Assembly: GCA_026003895.1 (NCBI GenBank)
Contig: BPIC01000006.1
Coordinates: 229,495-293,494 of the forward strand
Length of the DNA: 64,000 nucleotides
Source of the DNA: Dehalococcoidia bacterium
Lineage (GTDB): Bacteria > Chloroflexota > Dehalococcoidia > SpSt-223
Direction: 5' to 3'
Part shown: positions 1-9,597 of the stretch, in pieces
Position numbering within the stretch: position 1 is the stretch's first letter
How the letters are laid out: the number at the start of each line of letters is the position of its first letter
The notes under the pieces: model-generated
The model's database searches: none
What the model saw: the letters and a program-made list of their open reading frames with translations, nothing else
What the model was told of the DNA's origin: nothing
Position numbers and translations under genes: made by a program

Positions 1-49
1 CGCGTCCGGCGGGCAGTCCACCAGCGGCTTCGCCAACGGCGGGGACACG

Positions 50-1543
50 GTGATGCGGCGCATCGCGCTGGCGGCGCTCCTCGCGCTGCTCGTTCCGCTC
101 TCCTCGGCCTCAGCGCAAGAACTCTTCGAATATTTCTCAGAGACGGGCCACTACGTTCAAGGCGACTACCTCGCGTGGTATCGAGCCAAGGGTGGGGCGG
201 AGGTGCTGGGCTTTCCGCGAACGCCCGATTTCCGGGAGCGCGACCGGCTGGTCCAATATTTTCAGACCATCCGCCTCGAATGGGACTGCGGCCCGGACGG
301 ACGCGACCCCTGCCGGCTGCGCCCCGGCACGCTCGGTGAGGAGATCTACGGGAAGAAGGTCGACCTCCCACCAGACCGGCAAACGCCCGGCATCTCAACC
401 GGCGAGTCAACCTTCTTTGGCGAGACGAATACGGTCGTCGAAGGGGCGTTCTGGCGCGTCTTCCGCCAACTCGGTGGGCTGGAGTTCTTCGGCTATCCGC
501 TCACCAATCAAGTCAATGAAGCTGGACAGACGGTCCAGTGGTTCCAGCGGGCGCGGCTGCAGCTCGACGGCGACGGTGTCGTCCGGCTGTCGGCCCTCGG
601 CGATTATTGGATCGACACACTGCGTCGCGTGCCAGCGCCCTATCTCGTGCGGCGTCCCGCCCCCGCGCCGGTTCCGGCGGTGCCGATCACAGGACGACAG
701 CCGGTTGGCCGCTTCTACTTCCAAACTGCCGCCGGGCAGATCGTCGCGGTGAACGCTGACGGCACCGACGAGCGCGTGGTGACCACGGGAAGCGAGCCGT
801 CCGTTTCGCCCGATGGCACGCAGCTCGCCTTGAGCCGTAGCGGGCCGGACAGCATCTGGATCCGTGACTTGCGCAGCGGCGAGGAGCGACAAGTCGTCGC
901 GTTGCCGGGCGTTCGGAGCCCGGTTTGGTCACCGGACGGCACGCGCCTCGCGATATTGAAGGGAAAGGAAGATCCGGTGTTGCGGCTCGACCCGGCGACC
1001 CGCCGGCCCCGCTGGATGCTCGAGGAGCATTACGCGATCGCGGTCGTCGATGTGGCGAGCGGCACGGTGCAAGACATCCCAAGCCAAACGTTCAGCGCCT
1101 ATCCGAGCTGGTCGCCGGATGGCCGGCAGATCGTCTTCGATGGCAACACCGGCCTCTACATCGTCGAGCCGACCGGCGCCGGCGAGCCACGGGTGATCCC
1201 CGGCACGAACAATCAATACACGATGCCGGCGTGGTCCCCAGATGGGAGCGTGATTGCTTTCGCGCTTCGCCGTGCAGACCATTATGACATCGCCCTCATC
1301 CGGCCAGACGGCGGCGGAGTCCGTTTGCTCACCGAGAGCCCATCACTCCTTCGAGCGAGCAACAATGTCGCGCCGGCGTGGTCGCCGGATGGCCGGCAGA
1401 TCGTCTTTCTGTCGGACCGCGACGGGTCGTGGCAGCTCTACACTGTGGACGTGGATGGCCGAAACCTGCGGCCGGTCTTCGCGGGAGACCGAGTCTTCAC
1501 GTTCAGCTACGGCGACGAGCGACTGGTGGCCTGGGGACGCTAA
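50..1543 (+). CDS. Secreted protein: N-terminal LGFP-like tandem modules plus C-terminal TolB/PD40-type beta-propeller
   Basis: Signal peptide-like N-terminus; GGAEVLGFPRTPDF / LEFFGYPLTNQV modules; repeated WSPDGRQIVF / SPDGT motifs. Confidence 0.85.
   Translation: MMRRIALAALLALLVPLSSASAQELFEYFSETGHYVQGDYLAWYRAKGGAEVLGFPRTPDFRERDRLVQYFQTIRLEWDCGPDGRDPCRLRPGTLGEEIYGKKVDLPPDRQTPGISTGESTFFGETNTVVEGAFWRVFRQLGGLEFFGYPLTNQVNEAGQTVQWFQRARLQLDGDGVVRLSALGDYWIDTLRRVPAPYLVRRPAPAPVPAVPITGRQPVGRFYFQTAAGQIVAVNADGTDERVVTTGSEPSVSPDGTQLALSRSGPDSIWIRDLRSGEERQVVALPGVRSPVWSPDGTRLAILKGKEDPVLRLDPATRRPRWMLEEHYAIAVVDVASGTVQDIPSQTFSAYPSWSPDGRQIVFDGNTGLYIVEPTGAGEPRVIPGTNNQYTMPAWSPDGSVIAFALRRADHYDIALIRPDGGGVRLLTESPSLLRASNNVAPAWSPDGRQIVFLSDRDGSWQLYTVDVDGRNLRPVFAGDRVFTFSYGDERLVAWGR
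1109..1137 (+). repeat. 29-bp exact direct repeat, copy 1 (TGGTCGCCGGATGGCCGGCAGATCGTCTT)
   Basis: Identical 29-mer at 1379-1407, encoding WSPDGRQIV(F) in two propeller blades. Confidence 0.9.
1379..1407 (+). repeat. 29-bp exact direct repeat, copy 2
   Basis: Identical to 1109-1137, 270 bp (90 codons) apart. Confidence 0.9.
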
Positions 1544-1914
1544 TGGACCGCTCACGCTACAGCGCCGAAGCCCAGCGAATTCTCGACTATGCCGACGAGG
1601 AAGCGCGGGCGCTCCGGCACGGTCAGATCGGCACTCACCATTTTCTGATTGCGCTTGTTCGCGCCGGTGCGTTTCCCGGCGACGAACGTGAAGCGCGCCT
1701 CTACGTCCGGGAAGCAACCTTTGAGCTCGAACCACGCCTCGATCAGTTGCCGGAGTCCCTGCCCTATTCGTACGGTAGTCAGCGCTTTCTTGAACGTGCC
1801 GAGCAGTACGCCGGTGCGTCATTGGTCACGCCCGAACATCTTGCCGAATCGCTCAAACACCAGAGCGGCCATGTCGTCAGCGTGCTTCACCGAATGGGCA
1901 TCTTCCTCTACTGA
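1543..1914 (+). CDS. Stand-alone Clp N-terminal (Clp repeat) domain protein
   Basis: MDRSRYSAEAQRILDYADEEARALRHGQIGTHHFLIALVRAG matches the ClpA/C N-domain pattern; ATG overlaps the upstream TAA (TAATG). Confidence 0.8.
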   Translation: MDRSRYSAEAQRILDYADEEARALRHGQIGTHHFLIALVRAGAFPGDEREARLYVREATFELEPRLDQLPESLPYSYGSQRFLERAEQYAGASLVTPEHLAESLKHQSGHVVSVLHRMGIFLY

Positions 1915-1993
1915 GGACCCGACGACTGCGGATACGTGCGCCCGTCCAAGCGCTCGGCAGCCCATCGCATCTCGCTGACTCACCCCGCTCGGC

Positions 1994-2800
1994 TCAGCGC
2001 CAGGCCGTGAATCCGCCGTCCAGCACAAGATTCTGCCCGGTGATGTACGCCGAAGCGTCGGAGACGAGAAAAATCGCCGGCCCTTTGATGTCGACGCCAT
2101 CTCGGCCCATCCTGCCAAGCGGCGTACGATCCGCATAGGCCCGAATAAAGGCCGCTGGCTGCTGGCGGGCAAATCCACCGGGCGAGATTGCATTCACCCG
2201 AATTCCCAGCGGGCCGAGTGCGGCCGCAAGATCGCGCGTTAGCGCAATGACCCCGCCCTTCGCCGCCGCATAATCGACCGGTTGCTCGGCCATCGCGCTC
2301 TGCCAATACATCCGCCGATCGCGCCCGACGAGACCAGCGATCGACGCGATGTTGAGGATGACACCGGACCGCTGCACAGCCATAACGCGCACCGCCGCTT
2401 GGCTACAAAAGAGCGTACCAAGCAGATTGACGGCGATAAGGTCGGTCATCGCCGCCGGCGGGCGATCGAGGAACGGGCGCGGCTCGTCGGGAGCCGTGCC
2501 GCCGGCGTTGTTGACGAGAATGTCGAGCCGGCCACCCCAGTCGACCACGGTCCGGACGGCGCGAGCGCAGGCGTCGGCATCACGGACGTCAAGAACGAGC
2601 GGCAGGACCGCCGCCCCGGTGGCCTCGTGCAAGCGCTGCGCCGCCAGTTCGGCACGCTCCGCCTCGCGCGAGGCAATCGCGACCTTGGCGCCCGCGCTAG
2701 CAAGCGCGTCGGCAATGTCGAAGCCGAGGTCCCGAGCGCCCCCGGTCACGAGGGCGATGCGGCCATCGAGCCGAAAGCGGTCCAGCGCCGAGGTCACCAC
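1994..2800 (-). CDS. SDR family oxidoreductase
   Basis: VTGGARDLGFDIADALASAGAKV, NNAG, YAAAKGG motifs. Confidence 0.92.
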   Translation of the reverse strand: MVTSALDRFRLDGRIALVTGGARDLGFDIADALASAGAKVAIASREAERAELAAQRLHEATGAAVLPLVLDVRDADACARAVRTVVDWGGRLDILVNNAGGTAPDEPRPFLDRPPAAMTDLIAVNLLGTLFCSQAAVRVMAVQRSGVILNIASIAGLVGRDRRMYWQSAMAEQPVDYAAAKGGVIALTRDLAAALGPLGIRVNAISPGGFARQQPAAFIRAYADRTPLGRMGRDGVDIKGPAIFLVSDASAYITGQNLVLDGGFTAWR

Positions 2801-3741
2801 CCAGCCTCGTCACCCTCGGCCGAGATTACCACCGAATCCAGATACAGGAAGCACCGTTTGTCACGGGCAGCTTCAATCCCGAAGATGGTTGCCACGAGGC
2901 CGGGGCACCGCTCCGTGCTGGCGCGGAAGCCGGTTAAGGGCGGGTCGAAGACGTGACGTTTTCCCGCGACGGCAAACTCCTTGCCGTAGCAATGAAAGTC
3001 CACGTAGCAGTGGGTGGTGAGGTCGATGGTGAGCCGGAGATAGTGCCACTGATATTTGGTCGGCGAACGGTTGAAGCCAAGGTCTTGGCGGCCGTCAGGA
3101 AGATCATCCCACGGCCCATCGAGGACCCCTTCCGAACCGTGGAGCATCATCTGCCAGCGCCCCCCTGCCGGGTCGTTCACATAGCGCACCGCTGGCCACC
3201 AGCGAAGCGGCTCCTCACCACGCTCGCGGAGGTGATGAGGATCCATCACATCGCAGGCGAGGAACACGGCGCGCACGTCGTGCTCGCCGAGACGAAAGTC
3301 GGACGGCTCCGCCTTATAACAAAAGTACGTCTCAAAGCGAAGCTTGCCGCGCTCCGGAAGCGTCAGCCGCTTGACCGCCAAGCCTTTCTCTCCGGCGATC
3401 GGGAGGGTCGGGATCTTGAGCGCGTAAGTCCCGTCCCACGTTCCTTGGCTGCCAATGTCCCACGAGGTAAGGCTACTGAGCATGGGCATCGCGCGGCGGC
3501 CGAGTGGGATGCGCCGGTCGATGCGGAGGCCCGGATCGGCACGTGAGAGGGCGACGATTTCCGGCACCGTTGGCACCGGCGCGTAGCGCTCCGGATAGTC
3601 CTCCCAGCCATCATAGTCGGGGAACAGCCCTTGCCAACCGTTCATGCCGTGGTCGAAGTCGTCGACGACAAGGAGCCGTTCCAGCGGCTGGTAGCGACCG
3701 AGCAAGCGATCTGACCGTCGGAGCGCCCGCGCGAGGTCCAT
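2794..3741 (-). CDS. Conserved hypothetical protein in sugar-catabolic locus
   Basis: Long ORF; start chosen at MDLARALRRSDRLLGRYQPLERLLVVDDFDHGMNGWQG; no family assigned confidently. Confidence 0.7.
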   Translation of the reverse strand: MDLARALRRSDRLLGRYQPLERLLVVDDFDHGMNGWQGLFPDYDGWEDYPERYAPVPTVPEIVALSRADPGLRIDRRIPLGRRAMPMLSSLTSWDIGSQGTWDGTYALKIPTLPIAGEKGLAVKRLTLPERGKLRFETYFCYKAEPSDFRLGEHDVRAVFLACDVMDPHHLRERGEEPLRWWPAVRYVNDPAGGRWQMMLHGSEGVLDGPWDDLPDGRQDLGFNRSPTKYQWHYLRLTIDLTTHCYVDFHCYGKEFAVAGKRHVFDPPLTGFRASTERCPGLVATIFGIEAARDKRCFLYLDSVVISAEGDEAGW

Positions 3742-3743
3742 GC

Positions 3744-4091
3744 TTACTCCTTGAACACCCAATAGATGTCGACGATGGCCGCCGGCCCGCTCGACGGCCC
3801 TCCCGAAACGGCGCCGACCAACCGCAGCCAATTGCCGAAGTGCGTGAGCCGGAGCAAAGCCCCTCCGGGCGCTGTCTGCGGCGGAAAGGCGGCCCCAAGG
3901 TCGACCCAGCGCTGGCCATCCGCTGATCCTTGTGCCCGCAGTTCGAGGCGAGGATCCGGTCCCGCGACCTCACGCACGTAGACGAAGGCGATCGCTTCCG
4001 ATGCCCACCCAGCTTCGTAGGGCTCACTTTCATACGGGCCGTTGGCAAGGCTGGCAAACAACTCGATCGGGACAGTGTGGCTGCGACGCAT
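3744..4091 (-). CDS. Hypothetical protein, probable small beta-rich domain
   Basis: 115-aa ORF tightly packed between neighbours on the same strand. Confidence 0.65.
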   Translation of the reverse strand: MRRSHTVPIELFASLANGPYESEPYEAGWASEAIAFVYVREVAGPDPRLELRAQGSADGQRWVDLGAAFPPQTAPGGALLRLTHFGNWLRLVGAVSGGPSSGPAAIVDIYWVFKE

Positions 4092-5534
4092 CAGTGGCTG
4101 ACTCCGGCGGGCGCGGGGTTGCTCGGAATTGCCCCGATCCGCTCAATCAGCGCTTCGTCCGGCTGACCGAGCGCTTGGCGCAGCTCTGCTCCCTGCTCGA
4201 TGAGGCGAGCTTGCAGGCGATCAATGGGCACGTCGCGCGGGCTCTTCCCCAACTCCACCGCCAGTGCCGCAGCCGTCCCGACTGCCTGCCCCTCGGCCAT
4301 ACAAATGGGGATCACTCGCGTGCTCGCGATCGCCTCGTGGGTGGCGGAAATGCACTTGCCCGCCATCAGCAAGTTCTCCACGCCCCCGCGCCACCAGCGA
4401 TCGAAAGGGAATGTCGTATGGCTGCACATTGCGGCTCTCGACCCACCGGCCATCGGGTTGGTGAATATCGATGTGATACCCCCCCATCGCGACGACGTCC
4501 GGGAAGACTCGGCCTGCCATCACGTCCTCGCCCGTCAAGACGTAGTCCCCCAGAATGCGACGGCTCTCGCGCGTGCCGATCATCGGCGCAATCTCGAGGA
4601 GGTAAGAGTGCTCGAAGCCGGGAAGGTAGGTTCGGAAGAAGCGCAGGAGCGGCGGAATCTGGGCGTAGGCATCGAGATAGGCTCGGGTAAGGACGTCGAC
4701 ATCGGTGGGGTCGAAGGCGACCACTTTGGTCGTGACGGCGATAAATTGGTCCGGCTGATGCGGTTTGACCCCAACCACCCGTGAGGGCGGCACATCGAGA
4801 TCGCCGGCCCGTCGCGCCTCCTCCATCAGGTGGTGGTAGCCGCCGACGATGATGACCGGCTGGTCCGGCAAACGAGCAAGAAACTTGGTAAGCGCATCGG
4901 GATAGGGCGCCAGCATCTCCCGGAAGCGACCACCAAGACGTTGCGCCCCTCGGACGAAGGCTTCGCGATCGACGCCACCGACGCGGAAGACGAGCGTGGG
5001 TGCTTGGATGAGTCCATCGCCCGACCGTCCTTTCTCCCAAGGAACACCCCCGCGAGCGGCCACGTCGCCATCGCCCGAGCAGTCGATCACGACATCCGCC
5101 TCGATCACCTCGCGGCCGCTCTTGTGCTCGACGACGACCCCCGCAATGCGGTCGCGTTCTCGAATGACGTCGACCACGTGGGTCTGGAGCATCACTCGAG
5201 CCCCGGCTTCGCCCAACAATTCGAGAGCGAGCACCTTGTAGCGGTGGCCATCGAGGCTCATCGCCGAACTGCACACCGGGTCGAGGACGATCGGACTTGC
5301 TGCGCCGATCGCACGGAGCCGCTCGGCGAGTTCGAGCGCGATCCCCCGGACGACCAACCGGTAGTCCCGAGAATGAAAGCCCAGCCACGGCAGGATCGCC
5401 GAGTTGCCGCCGACGAACCCCTGCGACTCGACCAGCAGCGTGTCCGCGCCGTTGCGAGCTGCGGCGAGCGCCGCGGCGACCCCCGCGGCGCCACTGCCGA
5501 CCACGAGCACCCGCGCTCGACGAGCGCGGATCAC
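4091..5534 (-). pseudogene. FAD-dependent oxidoreductase (FAD_oxidored type) with a single frameshift
   Basis: ORF 4221..5534 carries VLVVGSGAAGVAAALAAARNGADTLLVE; the C-terminal part (GVENLLMAGKCISATHEAIASTRVIPICMAEGQAVGTAAALA) is in another frame (ORF 4091..4453); switch at C-run 4383-4387. Confidence 0.85.
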
Positions 5535-6307
5535 CGGGCCACTCCCGCGGTTAGCTCACGGAATCGGCGAACACTCGCCACCGCTGCCGATTGAAGGTAG
5601 GCGAGATCGCCGCTGGTCCAGATCATCGCCGCCCCTCGCTCAATCCAATACGCAGCCTCGCGCTCGTCGGCGGCATGCAGCGCTGCCGGTATGCCGAGGC
5701 GAACCGCCGTTGCCAACACGTGCTCGACCGCCTCTTCAACGCGCGGATTCCGCCAGTCCGGCGCGAGCCCCATCGAGCCGGTGAGATCGGCTCGGCCGAT
5801 CAGCGCGACGTCAACGCCCGGTGTCGTCAAGATTTCCTCGGCATGCTCCACGGCGTCGATGTGCTCAATTTGGACGATCACCATCACTCGCTCGTTGGCA
5901 TCCAGAAGATAGCGGTCCCCCTCACCCTGCGCGTTGGCTCGCCGTGGGTTGATCCCCCGCACCCCACGGGGGGGAAATTTGCAGAGCCGGACCGCTCGCT
6001 CGGCTTCCTCCCGCGAGTTGATCATTGGCAGCATGATTGCTTCGGCGCCAATATCAAGGACGACCTTCGTCGAGGTGATATCGTTCCACGGCACGCGCAC
6101 GATCGGCACACAATCCAGCCCTTTGAAGACCATCAGCATGGCCTCGAGCCGTTCGAGAGAGATCGGGGCATGCTCGAGGTCAAAAATCAGCCAGTCGAAC
6201 CCCGCATAGGCCATCGTTTCGGCGACGGTGACATCATAGGAGACAATCCACGAGCCGAATGTCGGTTGGCGCGACTGGAGCTTCTGCTTAAGCGGGAGAC
6301 TTCGCAT
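5531..6307 (-). CDS. HpcH/HpaI aldolase/citrate lyase family protein
   Basis: YAGFDWLIFDLEHAPIS, VRVPWND, GAEAIMLPMINSREEAERAV, GRADLTGSMG; start at MRSLPLKQKL. Confidence 0.92.
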   Translation of the reverse strand: MRSLPLKQKLQSRQPTFGSWIVSYDVTVAETMAYAGFDWLIFDLEHAPISLERLEAMLMVFKGLDCVPIVRVPWNDITSTKVVLDIGAEAIMLPMINSREEAERAVRLCKFPPRGVRGINPRRANAQGEGDRYLLDANERVMVIVQIEHIDAVEHAEEILTTPGVDVALIGRADLTGSMGLAPDWRNPRVEEAVEHVLATAVRLGIPAALHAADEREAAYWIERGAAMIWTSGDLAYLQSAAVASVRRFRELTAGVAR

Positions 6308-6324
6308 CAAATTTCCTTCTTGCG

Positions 6325-7170
6325 CTATTGCTTCACCGCGCCACTCGTTAGACCCGCGATGAATTGGCGCTGCATCAGGATCAAGCACACAATGAGCGGG
6401 ACGACAGAGAGGGTGGCGCCGACGGTAATCGGACCCCAAACCGATCGGTCTGTGCCCGAAGCGGCAGCAACCGAACTGTAGAAGTATTGAAGTCCGAGTG
6501 AGATGGGCAAGTTATCCCGCGTTCGCACCATCACGAGCGGCAGGAGATAGGCATTCCATGCCGTCAGAAACATCAGCAGGCCAGCAGCACCGAGGCCCGG
6601 ACGGATGAGCGGAAGCGCAATCTGCCAATACAGTCGGAACTCGCCCGCGCCATCGATCCGCGCCGCGTCGAACAGCTCTTCCGGAAGCTGTTTCAAGTAT
6701 TGGCGAAGCAGGAACAGCGGGAGAACCGCCGCAGCAAGGGGGATTATCACGGCAAATGGCGTGTTGACGAGGCCAAGCAACCGCGCGACGACGAACGAGG
6801 GTATCAACGTCACGTAATCAGGGATCGCCAACGACGCGAGGAGCAAGCCGAACAACACATCTCGACCGCGGAAGTGATAGCGAGCGAAGGCAAACGCTGC
6901 CATCGACGTGACCGGCAGGCCAATCAACAGGGTACCCACCGCGATCACGGCAGTGTTCAGAAGAAACCGCGGCACTGGTGTTTCGGTAAGTGCATACACG
7001 TAGTTTTCAAGCGTCAGCCGCGCTGGAATGAGCGACGGGTCAGAAACGATGTCCGACGCCGGCTTGAACGACGAGATCGCCAACCAATAGAAGGGAATGA
7101 GCGTCACCACGCCCATCAGCACGAGGAAGGCATAGACCAAGACGAGGTCCGGAGCAACCAGTCTACGCAT
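6325..7170 (-). CDS. Carbohydrate ABC transporter permease (MalG/UgpE-like)
   Basis: Multi-TM protein with EELFDAARIDGAGEFRLYWQIALPLIRPGL EAA loop. Confidence 0.93.
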   Translation of the reverse strand: MRRLVAPDLVLVYAFLVLMGVVTLIPFYWLAISSFKPASDIVSDPSLIPARLTLENYVYALTETPVPRFLLNTAVIAVGTLLIGLPVTSMAAFAFARYHFRGRDVLFGLLLASLAIPDYVTLIPSFVVARLLGLVNTPFAVIIPLAAAVLPLFLLRQYLKQLPEELFDAARIDGAGEFRLYWQIALPLIRPGLGAAGLLMFLTAWNAYLLPLVMVRTRDNLPISLGLQYFYSSVAAASGTDRSVWGPITVGATLSVVPLIVCLILMQRQFIAGLTSGAVKQ

Positions 7171-8134
7171 CGTGGTCTCCGCGCAGGAAGCGCACCTGAA
7201 GAATGGTGACCGCAATGATCGCGACCGCCAAAATTGCTGCCGCCGCCGCCCCGCGGCCGAGGTCGAAACTCAGGAACGCTTGACGGTAGATGTACATCAC
7301 CGCCGTGAGCGTGGACCGCGCCGGACCGCCTTCGGTGAGGACGTAGGGCTCCGCAAACAGCTCCCACGCGGCAATCGACGCCGCGACGATGACGAACAGC
7401 GTCACCGGACGAAGCAGCGGCAACGTAATGTGCCGGAAGCGCTGAAGGCCGTTCGCGCCGTCGATAGCCGCAGCCTCATAGAGCTCGCTGGGTATCGACT
7501 GGAGGCCGGCATAGAGAATGACTGCGTAATACCCGACGACACGCCAGACGCGCAGAGCGATGATCGACCACGGCGCGACCGACGGGTCCTCCAACCACCG
7601 GATTCGCGGCCCGCCGATCCAGGTAAGGAAGGCGTTCAGGACGCCGGCTCGCTCGTCGTACAGCAGGTCAAACACCATCGCCACGACGATGAGCGACATC
7701 GTGATTGGTAAGAAGTAGACGACCTGAAAGGTCCGCCGGCAGGCGAGATTCGGACGATTCAGCGCGACGGCGATCACCATCGCCAGCGGGACGAGGATGA
7801 CGATGTAGCCGAGGAACATCCGCAAGGTGTTCCAAAGCGCGATTTGGAAGACGCTGTCTCGCAAGACGAAGGTGAAGTTCTGCAGCCCGACGAACTCGAT
7901 ATCGCCACCGATCTCCCAATAGACGAAACCGATGGCGACGGCGCCGAGCACCGTCGCAGCGCCAAACGGGATGAAGATGACGAAGAACGGAACGAGAAAG
8001 AGGTATGGCGTCCAGGCCGAATAGAGCGTCCGCTTGCGTGTCCGGACGGGTGGCACAAGGGCAATCGGCGAAGCGGCAACCCTGGCCACCGGATTACCGG
8101 CGCTCGCTCGCGATTTTCTCCAGCGCCTTGACAC
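7163..8134 (-). CDS. Sugar ABC transporter permease (MalF/UgpA-like); exact start uncertain
   Basis: Multi-TM protein with SELYEAAAIDGANGLQRFRHITLPLLRPV EAA loop. Confidence 0.92.
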   Translation of the reverse strand: MSRRWRKSRASAGNPVARVAASPIALVPPVRTRKRTLYSAWTPYLFLVPFFVIFIPFGAATVLGAVAIGFVYWEIGGDIEFVGLQNFTFVLRDSVFQIALWNTLRMFLGYIVILVPLAMVIAVALNRPNLACRRTFQVVYFLPITMSLIVVAMVFDLLYDERAGVLNAFLTWIGGPRIRWLEDPSVAPWSIIALRVWRVVGYYAVILYAGLQSIPSELYEAAAIDGANGLQRFRHITLPLLRPVTLFVIVAASIAAWELFAEPYVLTEGGPARSTLTAVMYIYRQAFLSFDLGRGAAAAAILAVAIIAVTILQVRFLRGDHDA

Positions 8135-9416
8135 TCAGGTCGACCGCCTGAGCAGCCGTGACTTGTCCGGCGGCGGCTTGCTCGACAATCGGGCCGATCT
8201 CGGACTCCATTTTGTCCCAGTCCCAGTAGTTGAACGGAGGATACGGGACCCGGCTCATGTCGAGTTGCACCTTCTGCCCTCCGAAGAAGGGGCGGCCTTC
8301 TTGGTAGATCGGAAGCTCGGTCGCCGGCTTGTAGTTGCTAATCCCCCAGACCTTGATCTGCTCCTCCATGCCCTTCTCGAGCCAGAAGGTCATGAAGGCG
8401 CGCGCCGCGTCCAGATTCTTTGCGTTCTTGAGCACGGCGTAGAAGACCCCGCCAAAGGCGCCAGTTTGGTTTGGCGCGTTTGGGCCCCATTTCGGCCACG
8501 TGACCATGCGCCACTGCCCGCTCTGCTCGGGCAGGTTCTGGACGGTGTTATTCGCACCAACGGCGAAGTTCATCTGATAGCCGAGGTTCTTGCCCTCTCT
8601 CGCGGCCTGCCAAAACGTCGGCGGTACCCAATCGTTTTCGTAGGCGATGCCAGCGCGCTTGAGGTCGATCCAAAACTGGAAGACCTCCTGCAGAGTCTGC
8701 AAGTTCCTGCCATCCTTATACGGTTGGCCATCCTCAGTCCACCAGTTGCCACTGCGCGAGTGAAAGAAGGTATTGAACGTATTGAAGCCGATGGCGCGCA
8801 ACGGCTGGATCAGGAACGTCTTCTGGCCGCCGGAATCGCGAGCCAGTTTCTTGGCAGCCTCGATGGTGGCATCCCACGTCGTGAACGTCGCGATGTCGAT
8901 GCCGTTCTGGCGCAGTTGCTCGGCGTTCACCCACAGCGCGACGTTCCCGGGACCCTGAACATAGCTATAGATGCGGCCGCGATGGCGGACGATCGCCGAC
9001 GGCGAGTCGAACCGCGATTCATACGGCTTGAGCAGATCATCCATCTCGAGGAACTGATTGGTGCGCAGGTAAATTGCGGCGCGCCGCGCGATCACCCACG
9101 TGATGTCCGGGAGATCGGTCTGGGTAGCAAGGGCGACGAGCAATTTCTCCTGGAGGTCATTGCCGCCGAAGTCGACGAGGTTCACCTTCAAATTGGGATA
9201 GGCCGCTTGAAAGGTTTGCTTGATCGCGTTGGTCATCTGGCTCGAGCCGTTCCAGATCGTCAGCTCGCCGGTGATGTCGGCGGGCGCCTTGGTTGGGGCG
9301 GGAGCGGGAGCCGAAGCACCACCGGTCGTTGGGCCAGCCGGATTACAGCCGGCGAGAGCGGCGCCGCCGAGCGCGGCTGAGGCGACAAGGAACGAACGCC
9401 GGGAGATCTGGTCCAC
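8094..9416 (-). CDS. Extracellular sugar-binding lipoprotein (SBP_bac_1 type), Tat/lipobox leader
   Basis: GTG start; SRRSFLVASAALGGAALAGC leader; ITGELTIWNGSSQMTNAIKQTFQAAYPNLKV. Confidence 0.92.
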   Translation of the reverse strand: MDQISRRSFLVASAALGGAALAGCNPAGPTTGGASAPAPAPTKAPADITGELTIWNGSSQMTNAIKQTFQAAYPNLKVNLVDFGGNDLQEKLLVALATQTDLPDITWVIARRAAIYLRTNQFLEMDDLLKPYESRFDSPSAIVRHRGRIYSYVQGPGNVALWVNAEQLRQNGIDIATFTTWDATIEAAKKLARDSGGQKTFLIQPLRAIGFNTFNTFFHSRSGNWWTEDGQPYKDGRNLQTLQEVFQFWIDLKRAGIAYENDWVPPTFWQAAREGKNLGYQMNFAVGANNTVQNLPEQSGQWRMVTWPKWGPNAPNQTGAFGGVFYAVLKNAKNLDAARAFMTFWLEKGMEEQIKVWGISNYKPATELPIYQEGRPFFGGQKVQLDMSRVPYPPFNYWDWDKMESEIGPIVEQAAAGQVTAAQAVDLSVKALEKIASERR

Positions 9417-9444
9417 ACACCCTCCTTGTTGAACGGTTCACGAG

Positions 9445-9463
9445 TCAGATATCAGATATCTGA
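9445..9463. promoter_or_regulatory. Putative GntR operator (TCAGATATcagaTATCTGA, contains perfect palindrome TCAGATATCTGA)
   Basis: Same 12-bp palindrome recurs at 10309-10320; lies just downstream of a -10-like TATACT (minus strand 9477-9472) of the SBP gene. Confidence 0.75.
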
Positions 9464-9597
9464 GGAACTACAGTATAGATCATCGGAGTACGGGATGAAA
9501 GATTTTGTCTTCCGCACACCGGCCTAGGCGTAGCCCTCCAATCCCGATCACCCCGGCAAGCGCGACCGGCCGGGAACCCCATCCGCCGAGCGGGCCG

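Noticed and set aside
8034-9380. 448-aa plus-strand ORF
   Set aside because: Antisense shadow of the sugar-binding lipoprotein gene.
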